DNA of 64,000 bases from Miscanthus floridulus. Taxonomy: Eukaryota > Streptophyta > Magnoliopsida > Poales > Poaceae. Where the stretch lies: positions 78,993,922 through 79,057,921 of the forward strand of contig NC_089584.1 of assembly GCF_019320115.1 (NCBI RefSeq), in the 5' to 3' direction. Both the position numbers and the translations under genes were made by a program. This document shows positions 1 to 12,548 of this stretch, in pieces (position 1 is the first letter of the stretch; the number at the start of each line of letters is the position of its first letter). The notes beneath the pieces are model-generated. The model made no database searches. It was not told the DNA's origin and was given only the letters and a program-made list of their open reading frames with translations.

Positions 1-1897
1 GAATCACTCACGCTATCAATTTGCAATCTAGTAAGCACAAGTGAGTTAGAGGGCTCCCAAGCACTCTCAAGCATGGACACTAAGTCCCCCAAGGTGCTCA
101 GCCTCAGCCATACCCGAGTACCCCTTCAATTTATAGCCTAAAGGCTCAAAAGAGCCATTGCTCAAAAGTTGCTCGGGGAGTTCTAGACCCTAGCTCTGGA
201 CCCTGGATCCGGACCGCTATAGGGAGGGTCTACACCCTAGGATGTCACCATGTGTCCCCACATTCAACCACGACCTTTAGATCCCAATAGTCACTATTTA
301 CCATGCTGTTTACGTGGAATCGGACCCAAGATCCGAACCAACTCCCTTAGGGTCTGGACCAACACAGAGAGCTCCTAGGGAGGAAAAACTCCTCCAAACT
401 AGGTCTGAACCCGGCATTTGGACCGTCTCTAGAGTCTGATGTTTCTCTTGCGCCAACTAGGAGAAGCCATGTCGCCCCTTCCTACACGCGAGGTCAAGCG
501 GACCCGCTGCCACCCCGGGTCCAACGCTCAGCCCTTTGGGTTCAAAGGACCCTCTCTCTATGTCATGCCGTCCTATGGGGAAACCGGACTCCATGGTGAG
601 AGTTTGAAGCCACGCCGCTCCAGGGTCTGAGGACGACATGCCCCTGAAGCCGTTGCCTATAGTCTTGACTTGATGATTGGACCCGCGAGACACAAAGGGC
701 GGACTCACAGTGCCGCTCGGTCTAAAGCAGGCAGCCGCGCATGCGCCTACCGCTACCTAGCTCTACTCCTTTGCCATGATCCCACCATGCTATGCGTGTC
801 TATGAGTGCCACACGCGACGCTGCTTGCGCTGCACCCCTGAAGCCGTGACTCTAGGCATGCGAATCGAAGCCCCAAGGGCCGGACGCACGCCGCCTGCTT
901 TGTCGCTATAGGGTTCGATGTTGTCCTACCTTGCTCTCAGCGAAACACCAAGTAGACCTGCGAAGCCATCATGGTCCGAGAGCGCTTTGCTACAGGGTCC
1001 ATCGTCCAATGCTTCTGTGAACCTGTGCTACAGCCGCAAGCCAACGCGCACGCCAAACTAGACCCACGAGACGGCGGAACGAGGCCATGCGCCCTAGGTC
1101 TGAGCACCCAGAGGCCATGCCCTAGCTGTTGATGAGCCGACTGGATAACCGAACTCAGCGAGTCTAGGTCTGGTCCTTCCGGGGACCAAAGTCCGGTCCC
1201 CTTCTCCTCCCCTTTTTCTTTTTCTATTAACTCAACTTCACCACCCTTGATTCTAAAATGCCAACAACAAAGTGTCTCACCATAGTGCATGTGTGTTAGC
1301 ATTTTTCCAAATATTTTTCAAGGGTTAATCACTAAACTTGCCATGCCACTCGATCCTAGCAACGACGCAAAGTTAAATCACTCGAGTGGCACTAAATGAC
1401 CGATATGTAAGCAAGTTTGTCCCTCTTGATAGTATGACCATCTATCCTAAACACCGTCATAAACTTCTCTACACACCTATGACCGGCAAAATGAAATGCC
1501 CTAGGTTATACCTTTGTCTTGCGCATTCCATTCCATCTCCAATGTTGATGCAACGTATGCACCAACCATATCACCAAATGATATGATCCGCTTCATATCA
1601 TCACGTGACCATATTGGTTCATCGATCTTGACTTCACTTGCTCTTCATCATTGCTTCGGTCCATCGGATGCCAAGTCATCACTCAACTTGCCCTTCACAC
1701 TTGCAACTAGTCCGTCAAGCCAAGTCTTGTCTCGATCTTCTCCACCTTAGTCACATGACTCCATGTTATGTCTCATATACAATGAGCTTCTTCATCACAT
1801 GTTCACCTATGGACTAATCTCCTATGTATCTCTCATAAGCACATAATAGTCCACCTAGGTTGTCACTCAATTACCAAAACCAAACAAGGAACTTTCA
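1..1897 (-). repeat. S1 LTR (SIRE/Maximus-like Ty1/copia), truncated by window start
   Basis: The element lies on the minus strand. Read on that strand, the LTR begins at 1897 with TGAAAGTTCC and continues past base 1, so its 3' end is not in view. A minus-strand TATA motif (TATAAATT) is at 128-135. Bases 400-1200 are GC-richer and rich in GGACC/GTCC words, as in the S2 LTR at the other end of the window, but the two are clearly different subfamilies. Position and orientation (3' LTR of a minus-strand element, internal sequence to its right) are inferred from the sequence just right of 1897. Family assignment is from memory of grass SIRE-type LTRs. Short ORFs here (439-708, 937-1302, 1386-1750) show no recognisable domain and are not called as genes. 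Confidence 0.65.
128..135 (-). promoter_or_regulatory. TATA box of S1 LTR
   Basis: TATAAATT on the minus strand, in the U3/R part of the S1 LTR; it would drive transcription towards lower coordinates. Confidence 0.4.
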
Positions 1898-4578
1898 CTT
1901 GTTCACATTTTTGGTAATTGATGACAACTCTACAAAGATATGGAAAATAAGCTCTTTTGGATTCATGTTGCTTACCCAAGCAATTTTACCATGTGTAAAT
2001 GATTTTGAACAAGTACCATAAACCTGAATTGGTAGTATTAGCTCCCCTTACATATGTGCTATAGAGTTTGGTTCTAAGCTTGCACATATGCATAGATTGG
2101 AATTGTGGGAGAGTAACTTCTACCAAATGATGCTAAGGTGTAAAGAATAAACCTTTGAAGTGTGATACCATTCGGAGTAGCATCTTTAAGTTCATCCTTA
2201 GAACCATGGTTAGCTAGATGCCACTTGGAAACAAAAACACTAGATACCTTGTGAGATCAACATTAGAATCAAGGTACTAGTATTACTTGAAAACATACCA
2301 AGTGTCTAGCTATCATCCTATGCATTCTAGTTTTCATTTCATCAATCAAATTCTACAACTAGCATACACCACATAAGCATGTATATTCAATTTAAAAATT
2401 ATGCAATGCAAGCAAGCACATGAATATGCACATCTCAAATGCAATCAATCAAAGTTCATGAGCCCCCTCTTTGTCCATGTCCAAATCAACTTCTCCCCAA
2501 TATCTTTGTACTACTTCTCCCCCTTTGTCATCAATTTCCATAAAAGGTGTGCTTCTTATTGATACAAAGGATCGCATTGGGGTAGATGGTTGACACTTGA
2601 ATTTTGCATTTTTATGGACACTATCACATATGTTGGAATGACACCACTTGTCGCCCTTGAGATGCCTCATGTAGGATCTTTGACCTTGATACCAATTGGT
2701 GGGACACCTTCCCCTGTGTCATAGCATGGGTCATCCGCTTGATAATCTTGAGCTCTTGTATGTGAGGGAACTTGCTTCACTTGATGATCACTTAAAGTTG
2801 AGGATCACTTGTGGAACCATCATTCGATGTGCTAGATACCACTTGTATGAATTACACTTGTAACTTATGTGATAATCTAGATATACCACGTGTAAGACCA
2901 ATCATGGAACCACTTGTAGGATTTGTCATTTATAACCATTTCTTGAACACTTGTCATCTTCATGAGCTTCTACGTTTGACTCAAACTAGATTGATTTGCC
3001 TAAGCTTCCAAGTCTAGTTTGAACCCTCTCTAAGATTCTTCACACACATTAAGCGGTTATCTTATCGAGGTTGTACTTGTCACTTACTTGTAATCCAAAA
3101 TAGATCAAGTACTTGGGTTCACTAGCTCATGAACAAACTCATACACTACCACTAGATTCAATTAACCATTCAAGCAATAGTGGTAGGCTATGAATTTAAA
3201 ATTTTCATTTGTGATGCATGATCCTAATAATCATGTACTATATGCACTAACCACATACTAGTAAGGGATGAGATGATCATGCACATTACAATGATACCTT
3301 TGCTATGTTGGAGAAGAGGATAGTCACATAGATTCTAATACATTTGTCCAATAGCAATGTGAAGTCCAATTATAAGCTTGGTGAAGACCAATCATCAATA
3401 GAGAAGTCCATTCTTCACCCATATGAAATATGAACCACTAATAATCAAGTGCACTATCTTGAGTTGTGGTTGACTTGCTTTCTCTTTTGATGAATGCTTG
3501 CATGAAAATACCACTTGAATTCCAATGATTTGCTCTCTTTTTGGGTGTTGCTTGCTCTCTAGATCAACCCTTTTGATTTCTTCAACTAAGCATCTCAAAT
3601 GTCCCTTAGATCACCACTTCCATGTTAGCCTTTCAAGTACCACACTTGGTTTACCTACAAAAGGCAGTAAGCCCCTACACTAGGGAGAAGTGACCTCTCT
3701 TCAAAGAACCATTCTTGATACTCACTTAAAATAACTTGATTGATTGATCCATATAATGGACTTAACTTGATGAGCATTCTTGAATTCTTCTTTAAGTCCT
3801 TTCTTTCTACTTGTTTAAGTCTTTTTTTTTCTACCAAATGATTTTCAAATGTCACTAGGACTTAAACTTCATCTTCATCTTAAGTTTGATCTTGATCTTC
3901 CAATTTGAGTACCAAATGTATGCTAAGTACACTCCACGATCAAATGACCTTGTATGTTTTTCTTGTTATGCTTCTAGATCATCTCAAAACCAAACTTAGG
4001 TACCTCAAACACTTATATACAAGATTCTAACTTGAGGACCTTTCAATCAAAGTGACTCTTGATCAATTCAATAATTACCACTTTTCTGCAGATTCTGCAC
4101 CCTTCAACAAATAATACATAACTCTCAAAGTAAAGATCCAAATACTACAAAATTTTGTGGAGATGTGCTCCACTAAGTCATCTAGCAGCTGTAAGAATTT
4201 ATGATTCATTTGAATTCTAGATTGCTACCAGATTTCACATCTTCCCACACTGCTACATGCTAAAAACTGCTGCACTATAGCTGACAAGATCTACTCCAAA
4301 ACCAAAGCATCTCTTATCCAATTCTCATGAAATTCATACAACATCTAATATCATAAGTATAGAGCATGCATACCAAATTTGAAGACAATCCAAATATATT
4401 TGATCACTCAAACTCATACTTGAACTCAGCTAGCTCAGATTTTCAATAATGGACATATTTCAATACTTGAGCTATTTTTCATCAAATGTGAATCAAACTT
4501 AAGACTAACTTGTTTGAATACTTTCACAAGACATAAATCCGTTCAATACACTTACTAAAAGTCATCTTATGAACTTAT
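1898..4578 (-). mobile_element. S1 internal 3' region, non-coding
   Basis: AT-rich sequence between the end of pol (not present) and the 3' LTR of S1, read on the minus strand. It has no long ORF. A 73-codon minus ORF at 2449-2670 ends in an acidic stretch (IDDKGGEVVQRYWGEVDLDM) that I recall from the 3' part of SIRE-type elements. Read on minus, bases 2682-2695 give TTGGTATCAAGGTC, similar to an initiator-tRNA primer-binding site, which is odd at this place. The region ends abruptly at 4578, where G1 is inserted. Non-coding character is seen directly; the family is inferred. Confidence 0.6.
4574..4578. repeat. Candidate target-site duplication of G1 (left copy only)
   Basis: CTTAT immediately left of the G1 LTR. 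The right-hand partner lies beyond the window because G1 is cut by L1, so this is unproven. Confidence 0.3.
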
Positions 4579-5030
4579 TGTCAGTGTTTGATGACCGGCA
4601 ACCCGTCATGGGGGTACCCGGGATGGTGTTCGAAGGGCTTTGGCGTACGCAGAACTCAAAAGTAAATGCAAAGAGATGAACGATTTATACTGGTTCGAGC
4701 CCTCTTGCCGAGTAATAGCCTTTACGTCCAGTCGGCGTGTAGCCTTTTACGTTGGATTGATTGTATGATTGTTAGGGTTACAAGGAGGTGCACCATACCT
4801 CTTTTTATATAGGGGAGAGGGTAAAGGCACGTATCTAGTCCTAGTCGGTTACAAGAGAAGAGTCCTAGTCCTATTACGGAATCTAGCTTTCATAGTAAGC
4901 CGACTAAGTCGATCTGGAATAGCTTGAAGTCCACGCCACCTTGTCTCATGTTCTTCAACAGATCGTGGGCCATCCTAGGGCCCATCCAAGTAGTACCCCC
5001 ATAGGGAACCCCTAGGACCCTGGTCTGTCA
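4579..5030 (-). repeat. G1 3' LTR (452 bp)
   Basis: Read on minus it starts TGACAGACC at 5030 and ends CACTGACA at 4579, giving the TG...CA ends of an LTR. A purine-rich tract (CTCAGGGGCT) abuts it at 5031-5040. A TATA box lies at 4801-4813. The 3' flank is S1 sequence. Confidence 0.82.
4801..4813 (-). promoter_or_regulatory. TATA box of G1 LTR
   Basis: CCTATATAAAAAG on the minus strand, preceded on that strand by a C/T-rich stretch. This is a typical retroelement core promoter. Confidence 0.6.
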
Positions 5031-5042
5031 AGCCCCTGAGCA
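5031..5042 (-). other. Polypurine tract of G1
   Basis: CTCAGGGGCT on the minus strand directly upstream of the 3' LTR; it would prime plus-strand DNA synthesis. Similar CTCGGGGGC motifs recur on the same strand near 5199 and 5282. Confidence 0.6.
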
Positions 5043-6825
5043 TGTCATGGTTGAACTCGGAAGCCCTCTTGTTCCTCCAAGTCTTGCCGAGTAGAAACAA
5101 GCGTAGTCCGAGTGCTTTCGTGAGTGAAGCCATGAGGTGCTCTGTAATGCCTCCTGGTTACGTGCACTTTTTAGAAAAGTGCACTCACTGAGTGTGGCCC
5201 CCGAGCCTCTTATTGTTTGCAAAACAAAGAGTTAGAGGGTCTAAAAGAAAAAAAACATCCGTAGAGAATATGTACCCTGCAGCCCCCGAGCATGTGTCCG
5301 AGTACTTGTACTCGAGATATGGATCTAAAAAGAATGTACTCGAGGATGAGAGTGTCAGCGAAGATTATTGTCCTGTCTACTTGTACAGAAGCAGGTAAGA
5401 CATGTCAGAGTCACATGCAAAGCTTTAGTACAGTTGGTCCAAAGATGCTCATGATATTCATGGGAATATGCCATCAAAGGTGCTACCGGGTGTACTGTTA
5501 CTTCACATGAGTTGAGATAAAGCCGTTGGTACACTGAAAGGTGTAGTGGGATGCACTATACCCTTGTAGTGTTGCACATGGACCTATGAGGAAGTCAGTA
5601 GCTTGTCCATGTACTCCTCGTGAACCTAGTTCACAAACACCACAAAAATGCCTATAAAAACCCTCCAGGCGATCACTTGAACCTCGGTTGTAGAAGAAGC
5701 AAGGTAACTCTAAGTTTAAAGTTTGCAAATATGGTGGTGAGCGAAGTAGACCAACCTCCGAGAGTACTAAGTTAGTATTACCGAGAGCTATAGTGACTAG
5801 AAGAATTCCTGTGAGAGGGTTTAGAGATAGGCTAAACCCGTAGTTGTGCATAGTAGAGTAGCCTAGAGCTATAACTGGAAGAAGTCTTGTGATGGCTGGT
5901 AGGGTGACACATCCAACAGTCCTATGTCAGTTCTTCTAGGGTGCATGTCGACATCTGTCCATGAAGGGTCATACCCGGACCCGAATGTGTACAGATGGCG
6001 TCGGCTAGGTGGCAAGATGTGCGAGTAGCTCATCCTTCATACCAGCCAGCAGGCTTCCTCTTGTAGTAGCTATGCTCCCAAGGGTAGTCGGCCAACAAAT
6101 GTTCATAGTCAGACAGTCTACCCCAATCTAGGCTAGGACACACTGCACTTCTATTATCTACCCAGATGCATTACTCTTCTCCTCTTGGATCCAGGTGCAT
6201 TGGGTACAAAAGTTCCTACTGAGAAGCACTTAGAGTATGAGTACTCTGTTATATCCGAGTAGGTGTTATCTTTGTTATTGACTGAAAAGATCTTGTATCC
6301 ACTACTTGTAACTCTCTAAATAAATAGTCGCTCATTATTCTAAGTGTTCTTAAATCTTGTAAAGTGTGCAACTCTGTATCCATTGAACTGTTGTAGAATA
6401 AAAAATCTTTATCCGAGTACTGCGCTGTTTAGTGTATACTGTCAAGCGATTATCTGAATACTGCATCAATCATCTAGGTACTTCACGATGTGGCCATGTA
6501 GATAATGGTCGTAGCATGGTAGGTATCTGGAAGAAATGAATCCAAAGGATAAGTCTAAACACATTGTGACGCATTGGAAATCCTAAAAAGGCATGCAGTC
6601 GTCGTATTAATCTGTGTGACATCATTAAAATGGTAGGGAAACCAAAATGCTGCACCCGTTGGCGTGATTATCGGGCAACATGGTAGTGGGAATCCTGTAT
6701 AAAAGGTAACCGATATGAGCGGCATCTTTCTCTGCTTCATTTCGCTTTCTGCTTAAGCCCCCGTGATTCTGTGAGTGCCCCCAATCTTGCTCCTTGAAAC
6801 CCTAGATCTATAAAAGCTCTGTGTG
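5043..6825. other. G1 spacer between 3' LTR and antisense gene
   Basis: No convincing coding sequence. It contains a perfect 10-bp stem with a 3-base loop at 5162-5184 and repeated words such as CCGAGTAC/GAGTAC. Just before the antisense gene start there is a TATAAAAG at about 6810, too close to the ATG at 6826 to be its core promoter unless a later start is used. The 5' end of the antisense transcript is expected here. Confidence 0.5.
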
Positions 6826-9800
6826 ATGGGCAAGAGCAAGAACTCGAGCATTGCCACCAATAAAGTTGTCGAGAAGAGAGCGTTGTAGGTGCCAAAGATG
6901 GCCACCGCTACTCAGATCTAGCCAGCGCCGACCACGTAGCCAAAGCATCTCCTGAAGCTCCACGAATAGGGCTATATATCGGAGCAAAAACTTGGGGAAT
7001 GGAAGGCACCTAGAGAGCACTGTATTCCCAATCTTGTGCCCGGTGAGATTGTTTTCTTTGTGCTATTCATCCAGCTTGGGTTAGGATTGCCTGCTTGTCC
7101 CTTTTTGCATGGGTTTTTGCATTACTATGGCATAACCCTGAATCATCTGAACCCTAACTCCATCCTACATCTTTCGATTTTTGTTCATCTCTGTGAAACT
7201 TTCCTTGGCATCCCCTGTCTATCACTCTTTTCCGCTACTTTTTCAAACTGAAACCACGCCTGAACGCAGCAAACCCAAGCATTTTTGGAGGTGTCGGTAT
7301 TCAGTTCTAGGTGGGGAAGAAGAAAGAATATCTCCACTATACCCTGGTTGATTCTGTGAAGAATTGGAGAGCTAAGTGGTTTTACATGGGGAATATGTGG
7401 CCACTGCTAGAGGTTCATAGTAATGCCACACGGTGCCCAACGCCCGCTGGGAGAAGGAACCAATGAATGCGATAGAGCTTGAAGGAATTCGTTCATTCCT
7501 CAAGCAGCTCTTGGCCATGAAGGATCAAGGCTGAAATGGAGTTGGAGTAGTCGCTAGGTTTATCAGGCTTTAAGTGTAGCCGCTTCTAGAGAGGGTACAC
7601 TATGGCTTTGAGTACATTGGGCCAGAGGATCTAGCCCGAGTGACAATTGATGAATTGATAGAGGATGAAGTCCTAGAGAGGATTCAGGATATACTCTAGG
7701 CGGTATTAGTAATACCATACTAGTACCTTGAACTTGGCCATCAAAATCCACCTACTGTCATAAGTACTCTAACCTTTGTGACTTTGTAGTGTCTTGATAT
7801 TGTGGGGACTGACTCCTGTAAATTGATAACTGTTGATACAACATTTGGGGCGCAACTTCAATGACTTGTCCGCCCCGCCTCCGTGTGCCGACTTTGGAGG
7901 AGTTGGTAGGAGCGGGGCAGCATCTGCTAGAGCAGATAGAGGGAGAGCTGCCTCCACCATCCCTATGGACTAGGAAGCTGGGAGCGAATCTGAAGGGAGC
8001 TCGGACGTCCTCATAGTCTAGGCAAACCCAAGTGCCAGGTAGGGAGCCGCTGGTGGGAAACGATCATTGGAGGCTGATGTTGCCACTAGGAGCGGGGCAG
8101 TGTCCAAGAGGCCCCGTCGAGCCTACACACTAAGACCAGGTAAAAGATGTCTAAACTATCTCCATGTAGTCTGAATTTTACCTTGTGTTAAATCCAATTC
8201 TTGAATAGCTACTACACATGATGCTTTGGAGGAACAGCCGGAAGAGGAGGAGGAAGACACCTCGTTTTTTGTCAGACAATAAGTATTCTTTCCAAGTAGA
8301 ATTATGTACTGAACTTTATCATGTATATACTTGTTGATGTTGAATTGCTCTTGGTAGGATGCTGCCACCAGACCTGTTGAACACCCGAGTGCCAACTCAG
8401 GGTGATAGGATCATACTTGGATAGGATGCTAGCACTGCGAGTCATTAGGAGGACTCAGTACTATCAACATCAGTATCAAGCCTAGAGCTAGGTCGATCAT
8501 TTAGTGGTATATCACTAGGAAAGCCCACCCTGAAGAAGAGATCTAGTGCCAAGTAAGCATCGAAGTTTCCTCTGTATGTTACTTCATTCCGAGGACATCA
8601 CTTGACTGCTACTTATACTAGGGTAAACAAGACACTGAGTACATAGGCGTAGAGTGAAGAGGCCTAGGTTGAAGAGAACCCGTGTACTGATGGTGACCGG
8701 GTGGAGAAAGGCTAGGCAAACAGGCCTGTGTTTCCACCCAAGTCCACTAAAACACCATGGGTGCAGGGTCCAATGTCCACTGATGGTGAAGTAGAGCAAC
8801 CTATGTAGCCGGGTACTATAGAGGGTGTGGAGGTGCCATAGCCATAGGTAGCGGTGCCTGTTAATGATGAAGCGCAACAGCCACCGGGGTCAGAGCCTGC
8901 GGAGGCTACTACTGATGAAGATGTGCGGAGGGCGAGGGCTGACCCAAGCGCTGCTGCGTCGAGTGCTCCTGCCCAAGATGTGACGATGATAGGCACCCAT
9001 CAAGTGGAGGAGGATGATGTCGTCTCGGTTACTGTACTAGGTACCTAGCTCCAGACATATAGTCCAAAGTTCGCTAGGTTGATGAGGTCATGGTCTGAGC
9101 TGCTGAACCAAGCTTCTATCTTCGATGGCTAGTTGAGGGTAAGTCTTGTACTTTGTGGCTTCTTATGTGTTGATATTTACTAGGTTCTCATCTTTGGAAC
9201 AATCATATACCTAGGATGCGGGGCTGAAGGCCTTCGTCAAGGTTCAGGAAGCCCAAGCGGAGCTCACCAGGTTGAAGGAGGAGCAGGCCAAGAAGGAGGC
9301 CGAGTGGATGTCTGCGCAAAAATAGCATGAAGAGACTCTCTGCATCCTTTGGGCTCAAATTGGTGAGGCTGAGCGCCAAAAGGTAGCCACTAAAACCAGA
9401 AAGAATGACACATTTGATTCTTTGTTGAAGATGACAGATAAGGATGAGCTCTTTGATACCAAGCTAAAAGGTAACAGAATTGTATGACTTCCCTGTAGTT
9501 CCTGACATGTAGTAGTCGGTGATCATGATTATGATCGTGTATGGTCCTCTTTGCAGAAGAGCAGACCCGGACCTGGCGATTGGAAGGCGAGGTGAAGGAG
9601 CTAAATGAAGCCCTGAGAACCAAGCATAATCAAACCGAAGAGGTAACTAAGCAAGCGAGTGAAGAACTCATTTGAGCTAAGTTGATAAAGCGAGGAGTTG
9701 ATCGTGATATGACGCAGGCTCTAAAATCGGTGACCGACATGAAGGCCTAGTTGGAGAGGGCACAGTCAGAGCGGAACATGCTCTGGGAAGCTATGAAGCC

Positions 9801-10104
9801 ACTTGCCCTCCTCTTCCATAGTCTAGAAGATGGTGAAAAGAGGTGGGTGGATATAGTGAAAGAAATCCCCAACCGCTTCGAGAGCTATGTACTTGGAGCC
9901 ACCAAGGTCTGCGTCCGAAATGTACTTGGTACGCTCCGAGTGCTATACCCGTCTATGGATCTCCATTAGGTAGCCATAGACTATGATAATGAAGGCCATC
10001 TTACTGTCATGGAAAGAGCTAAGGAGGAACTCGATGGACTCGCAACCACCATAACAGATGAATTAGACCTTAGGATGGAGAAGCCTGACGAATAGGCTAT
10101 GTAA
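6826..10104 (+). pseudogene. G1 antisense gene (Transposase_28/PF04195-like plus coiled coil), decayed
   Basis: This runs opposite to G1 gag-pol. It starts at ATG 6826 (MGKSKN) and passes through a globular block at 7036-7560. The block has the pattern of the so-called putative gypsy-type transposon domain: GLPACPFLHGFLHYYGITLN, then NPNSILHLSIF. After a W-rich segment (VKNWRAKWFYMGNMWPLL) come short exons separated by GTAAGT/TAG-type junctions. The C-terminal third (about 9220-10104) is a long predicted coiled coil rich in E, K and R. Neighbours are the G1 3' spacer and the end of integrase. At least four early stops (in 6826-6990) are TAG where CAG is the natural reading. Exon borders are not resolved. 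Similar antisense genes are known in Tat elements; their function is unknown to me. Confidence 0.68.
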
Positions 10105-10934
10105 GTTTGAAAAAAACTTGTTATGCATATGTGCTGTGTAGGCACGTTATAAGAAACAATGTCCTTTTCTTGCATAGGTTTATTAGTTGAATGAAAAACT
10201 TAGCTTGTAAATTTCAAAAAGTAATGTGTCTTGTTGAGGTACTTAAACACCAAAGACGATTTATTCCAGCTAACTTGTCTGTGCAAAGTTAGCATCTTTT
10301 AGACTTGGTAATCTTTTGAGTAAGATTGTAGTCTGCTTAGGCTATAAGTTTGTCTTGTGGAGTCCTTTAGAAAGGTGCATAAGACTGAGTAGCCAAGTAA
10401 AAAGTGATCAACGTAGTCGCTATGATTAGAATCATGTTGGACCCTTCCGTTGACGTTAAGTGCTCGAAGTCACTTATTCAAGAAACCCTTATAACGATTG
10501 TTTGTTGTTAGGATTCTGTCCCATAGCCAACAAATTAGGTTACTTGCTTCTAGAAATCACCCTACCCAGGATGACATGTATTAGTTAAACTAAATGTCGG
10601 TAATTGGCTCTCGGCCAAGGAGATGTAAGCCATCCGAGTAGGAGGCGTATCTCGTATAATATAGCCCAGTACTTAGTATACAAAATAAGAACTATGTCGA
10701 GTAAATTTATCATATTGAGAGATGTGTAGCCGCGTGATTAGTCAGCTGTATATCTCATATATGATGTAAGAAAGGCTGCAACAAAGAGAGACAACTAGAG
10801 AGTTGTGTATCTTGCACAAAAGTAAAAAGACAGATTCATCTAGCGAAGAACATTGACTCTGTATTTAACAAAGAATCTTAAGTACAAAAGCTAGAATACT
10901 GAATTTACTTAAACAGGAAAACTACTTAATAATA
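10105..10934. other. G1 spacer between antisense gene and integrase stop
   Basis: AT-rich and without ORFs; probably the convergent 3' UTRs of the antisense gene (plus) and of gag-pol (minus). Nothing else recognised. Confidence 0.5.
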
Positions 10935-11144
10935 TTAAGCATAAAATCTTTGTAGCTGATCGATGTTCTAGGAGTTAGGCATGGGATCGCCGTCCTCTGT
11001 GATTAACTCAAAGGAGCCTGGCTGAGTAACTTTGGAGACAATAAAGGGGCCTTCCTAGGGCTGAGTAGCTTGTGTCATCCTGAGGTATTCTGGATACGCT
11101 TGAGGACTAGATCTCTCACTTCAAAGGTATGGGGGTGCACATGC
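10935..11144 (-). pseudogene. G1 integrase C-terminal domain (end of pol)
   Basis: The minus reading ends NIDQLQRFYA then stop at 10935, the usual end of Tat integrases. Upstream it reads VHPHTFEVRDLVLKRIQNTS and EGPFIVSKVTQPGSFELITE, the chromatin/DNA-binding C-terminal fold. A tryptophan is replaced by TAG just before NIDQL. At 11144 it is interrupted by G2 and resumes in frame at 22405. Confidence 0.85.
11140..11144. repeat. G2 target-site duplication, left
   Basis: CATGC, identical to 22400-22404. Confidence 0.95.
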
Positions 11145-12507
11145 TGTTAACACTGGATTTTGGTCGACTTTGGAAGATGACAGGTGGGCCCGCATGTGGG
11201 AAGAAGGACATTCGGCAAACAAAACGAGCGGTCGGCTAAATGCTTGTGCGGTCGGTTACTTCAGAAGGTGGTGACTCCATTCGGGAAAGCAGAAGATGGC
11301 AAGCAAAGCCGATCGAAAAGATGAAAGTTGTAATAATAAAGGGCTCTGAGAGTTTAGGGCAAGGAATCATGGTTTCCAAGTTTGTTTAAGAGTTCCTTTG
11401 TAAATCGTAGTCTTTTAGGACTCGTGTTTTGTCTAGGGTATAAATATTGACCCTCAACCATTGTAATAGGCGTTCACAACCAAATCAATACAACCGGCCC
11501 CGTGCCAACTTTCGAGTCCTTTTGTCGTGTCGTCGAGTTCTTCGAGAGGAGTCATCAATCCGTTGACCTCCGTAAGTTCCGACAACCTTGTTATCATGTT
11601 TAGTATCATGCGGTGGATTTAGACGTGATGCAAGTAGTCTTGTTTGTTTTCAATGATCATGCGGCGGATCTTTGCTTGACAATCAAGAAGTCTTTGCTTA
11701 TGCTTTGTTTATGAGTAGATACCGTGCGGCAGGCATTTGCTCAATATGCTTAGTGAAGGCAAGACAGTTATCGGCTCTATTAGATACGGCAAAATCTAAT
11801 AGATTCATTAAGTTATCCTGTGTTGCATATTTTAAATATTTTATATATTTGTAACACACTTCTTCCCAATCTAGATTGATATTGTTCGGCCCTCTCTTAT
11901 GGTTTTATTCGTGCTTCAATGATCATTACTTTCGTATTACCTTTGCAAATAGACAACATGCTCGTAATGGCTGAATTATTTTAATCTAGATTGTCACATG
12001 TCGTGGGTTCATGCATGTTAATTACGTTTAAGCTTTGACGAAACTAGGTGTCGTGCGGCAAATGCAGGTTTTAGATTAGTTTAATCGTGTTTATTTGCAC
12101 GTTCCTTCTTCATGGACCCCAACTCGGCTGGATTGCTGAGCTTGGTTATGCATTAACTCATGATTAATTTCACTTGTTCAAACATGTCTTCCCATGCACA
12201 TGCATTCGGCAATCGGATCTTTACGTGTGTTCATCTTACGATTAGCCGAATGGTTTATAAACTTGCTGGCAGATAGCTTCTTATAGCTGTATGTCGTTGT
12301 AAGTGGCTTCAGGGCCGTATATATGGAACTGTCTGGTCTCACCCGACATGTTTTGGTTTGGTATTTAACTGTTTTATCCCTTGTTAGTTTTTTCAGGTCA
12401 AACTGACTGGCACGTTTCCGGATCACGAAGCACCCGGGCACCCAATTGAAGCCACGCTTTTCGGCTTGCTGTGTGTGAGGCACAGTGCGTCACATTTTGT
12501 GTCAACA
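11145..12507 (+). repeat. G2 5' LTR
   Basis: Starts TGTTAACACTGG and ends GTGTCAACA. A TATAAATA core promoter lies 294 bases in. It is identical in length to the 3' LTR. Confidence 0.96.
11439..11446 (+). promoter_or_regulatory. TATA box of G2 5' LTR
   Basis: TATAAATA; the same motif occurs at 21331-21338 in the 3' LTR. Confidence 0.65.
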
Positions 12508-12514
12508 CACTTTT

Positions 12515-12532
12515 TGGCACGCCCGGTGGGAC
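12515..12532 (+). other. G2 primer-binding site
   Basis: TGGCACGCCCGGTGGGAC, 7 bases after the LTR end. The same motif with one change follows the G3 5' LTR. The priming tRNA was not identified. Confidence 0.7.
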
Positions 12533-12548
12533 AATCTATTAGTTCAAG

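Noticed and set aside
6808..6818. TATAAAAG just before the G1 antisense ATG as its promoter
   Set aside because: It is only about 15 bases from the ATG, so the transcript would start inside the coding sequence.
6826..7251. Reading the G1/G4 antisense proteins as true transposases
   Set aside because: The Pfam-style name (putative gypsy type transposon) is historical. I see no DDE triad, and the genes always sit inside LTR elements in antisense.
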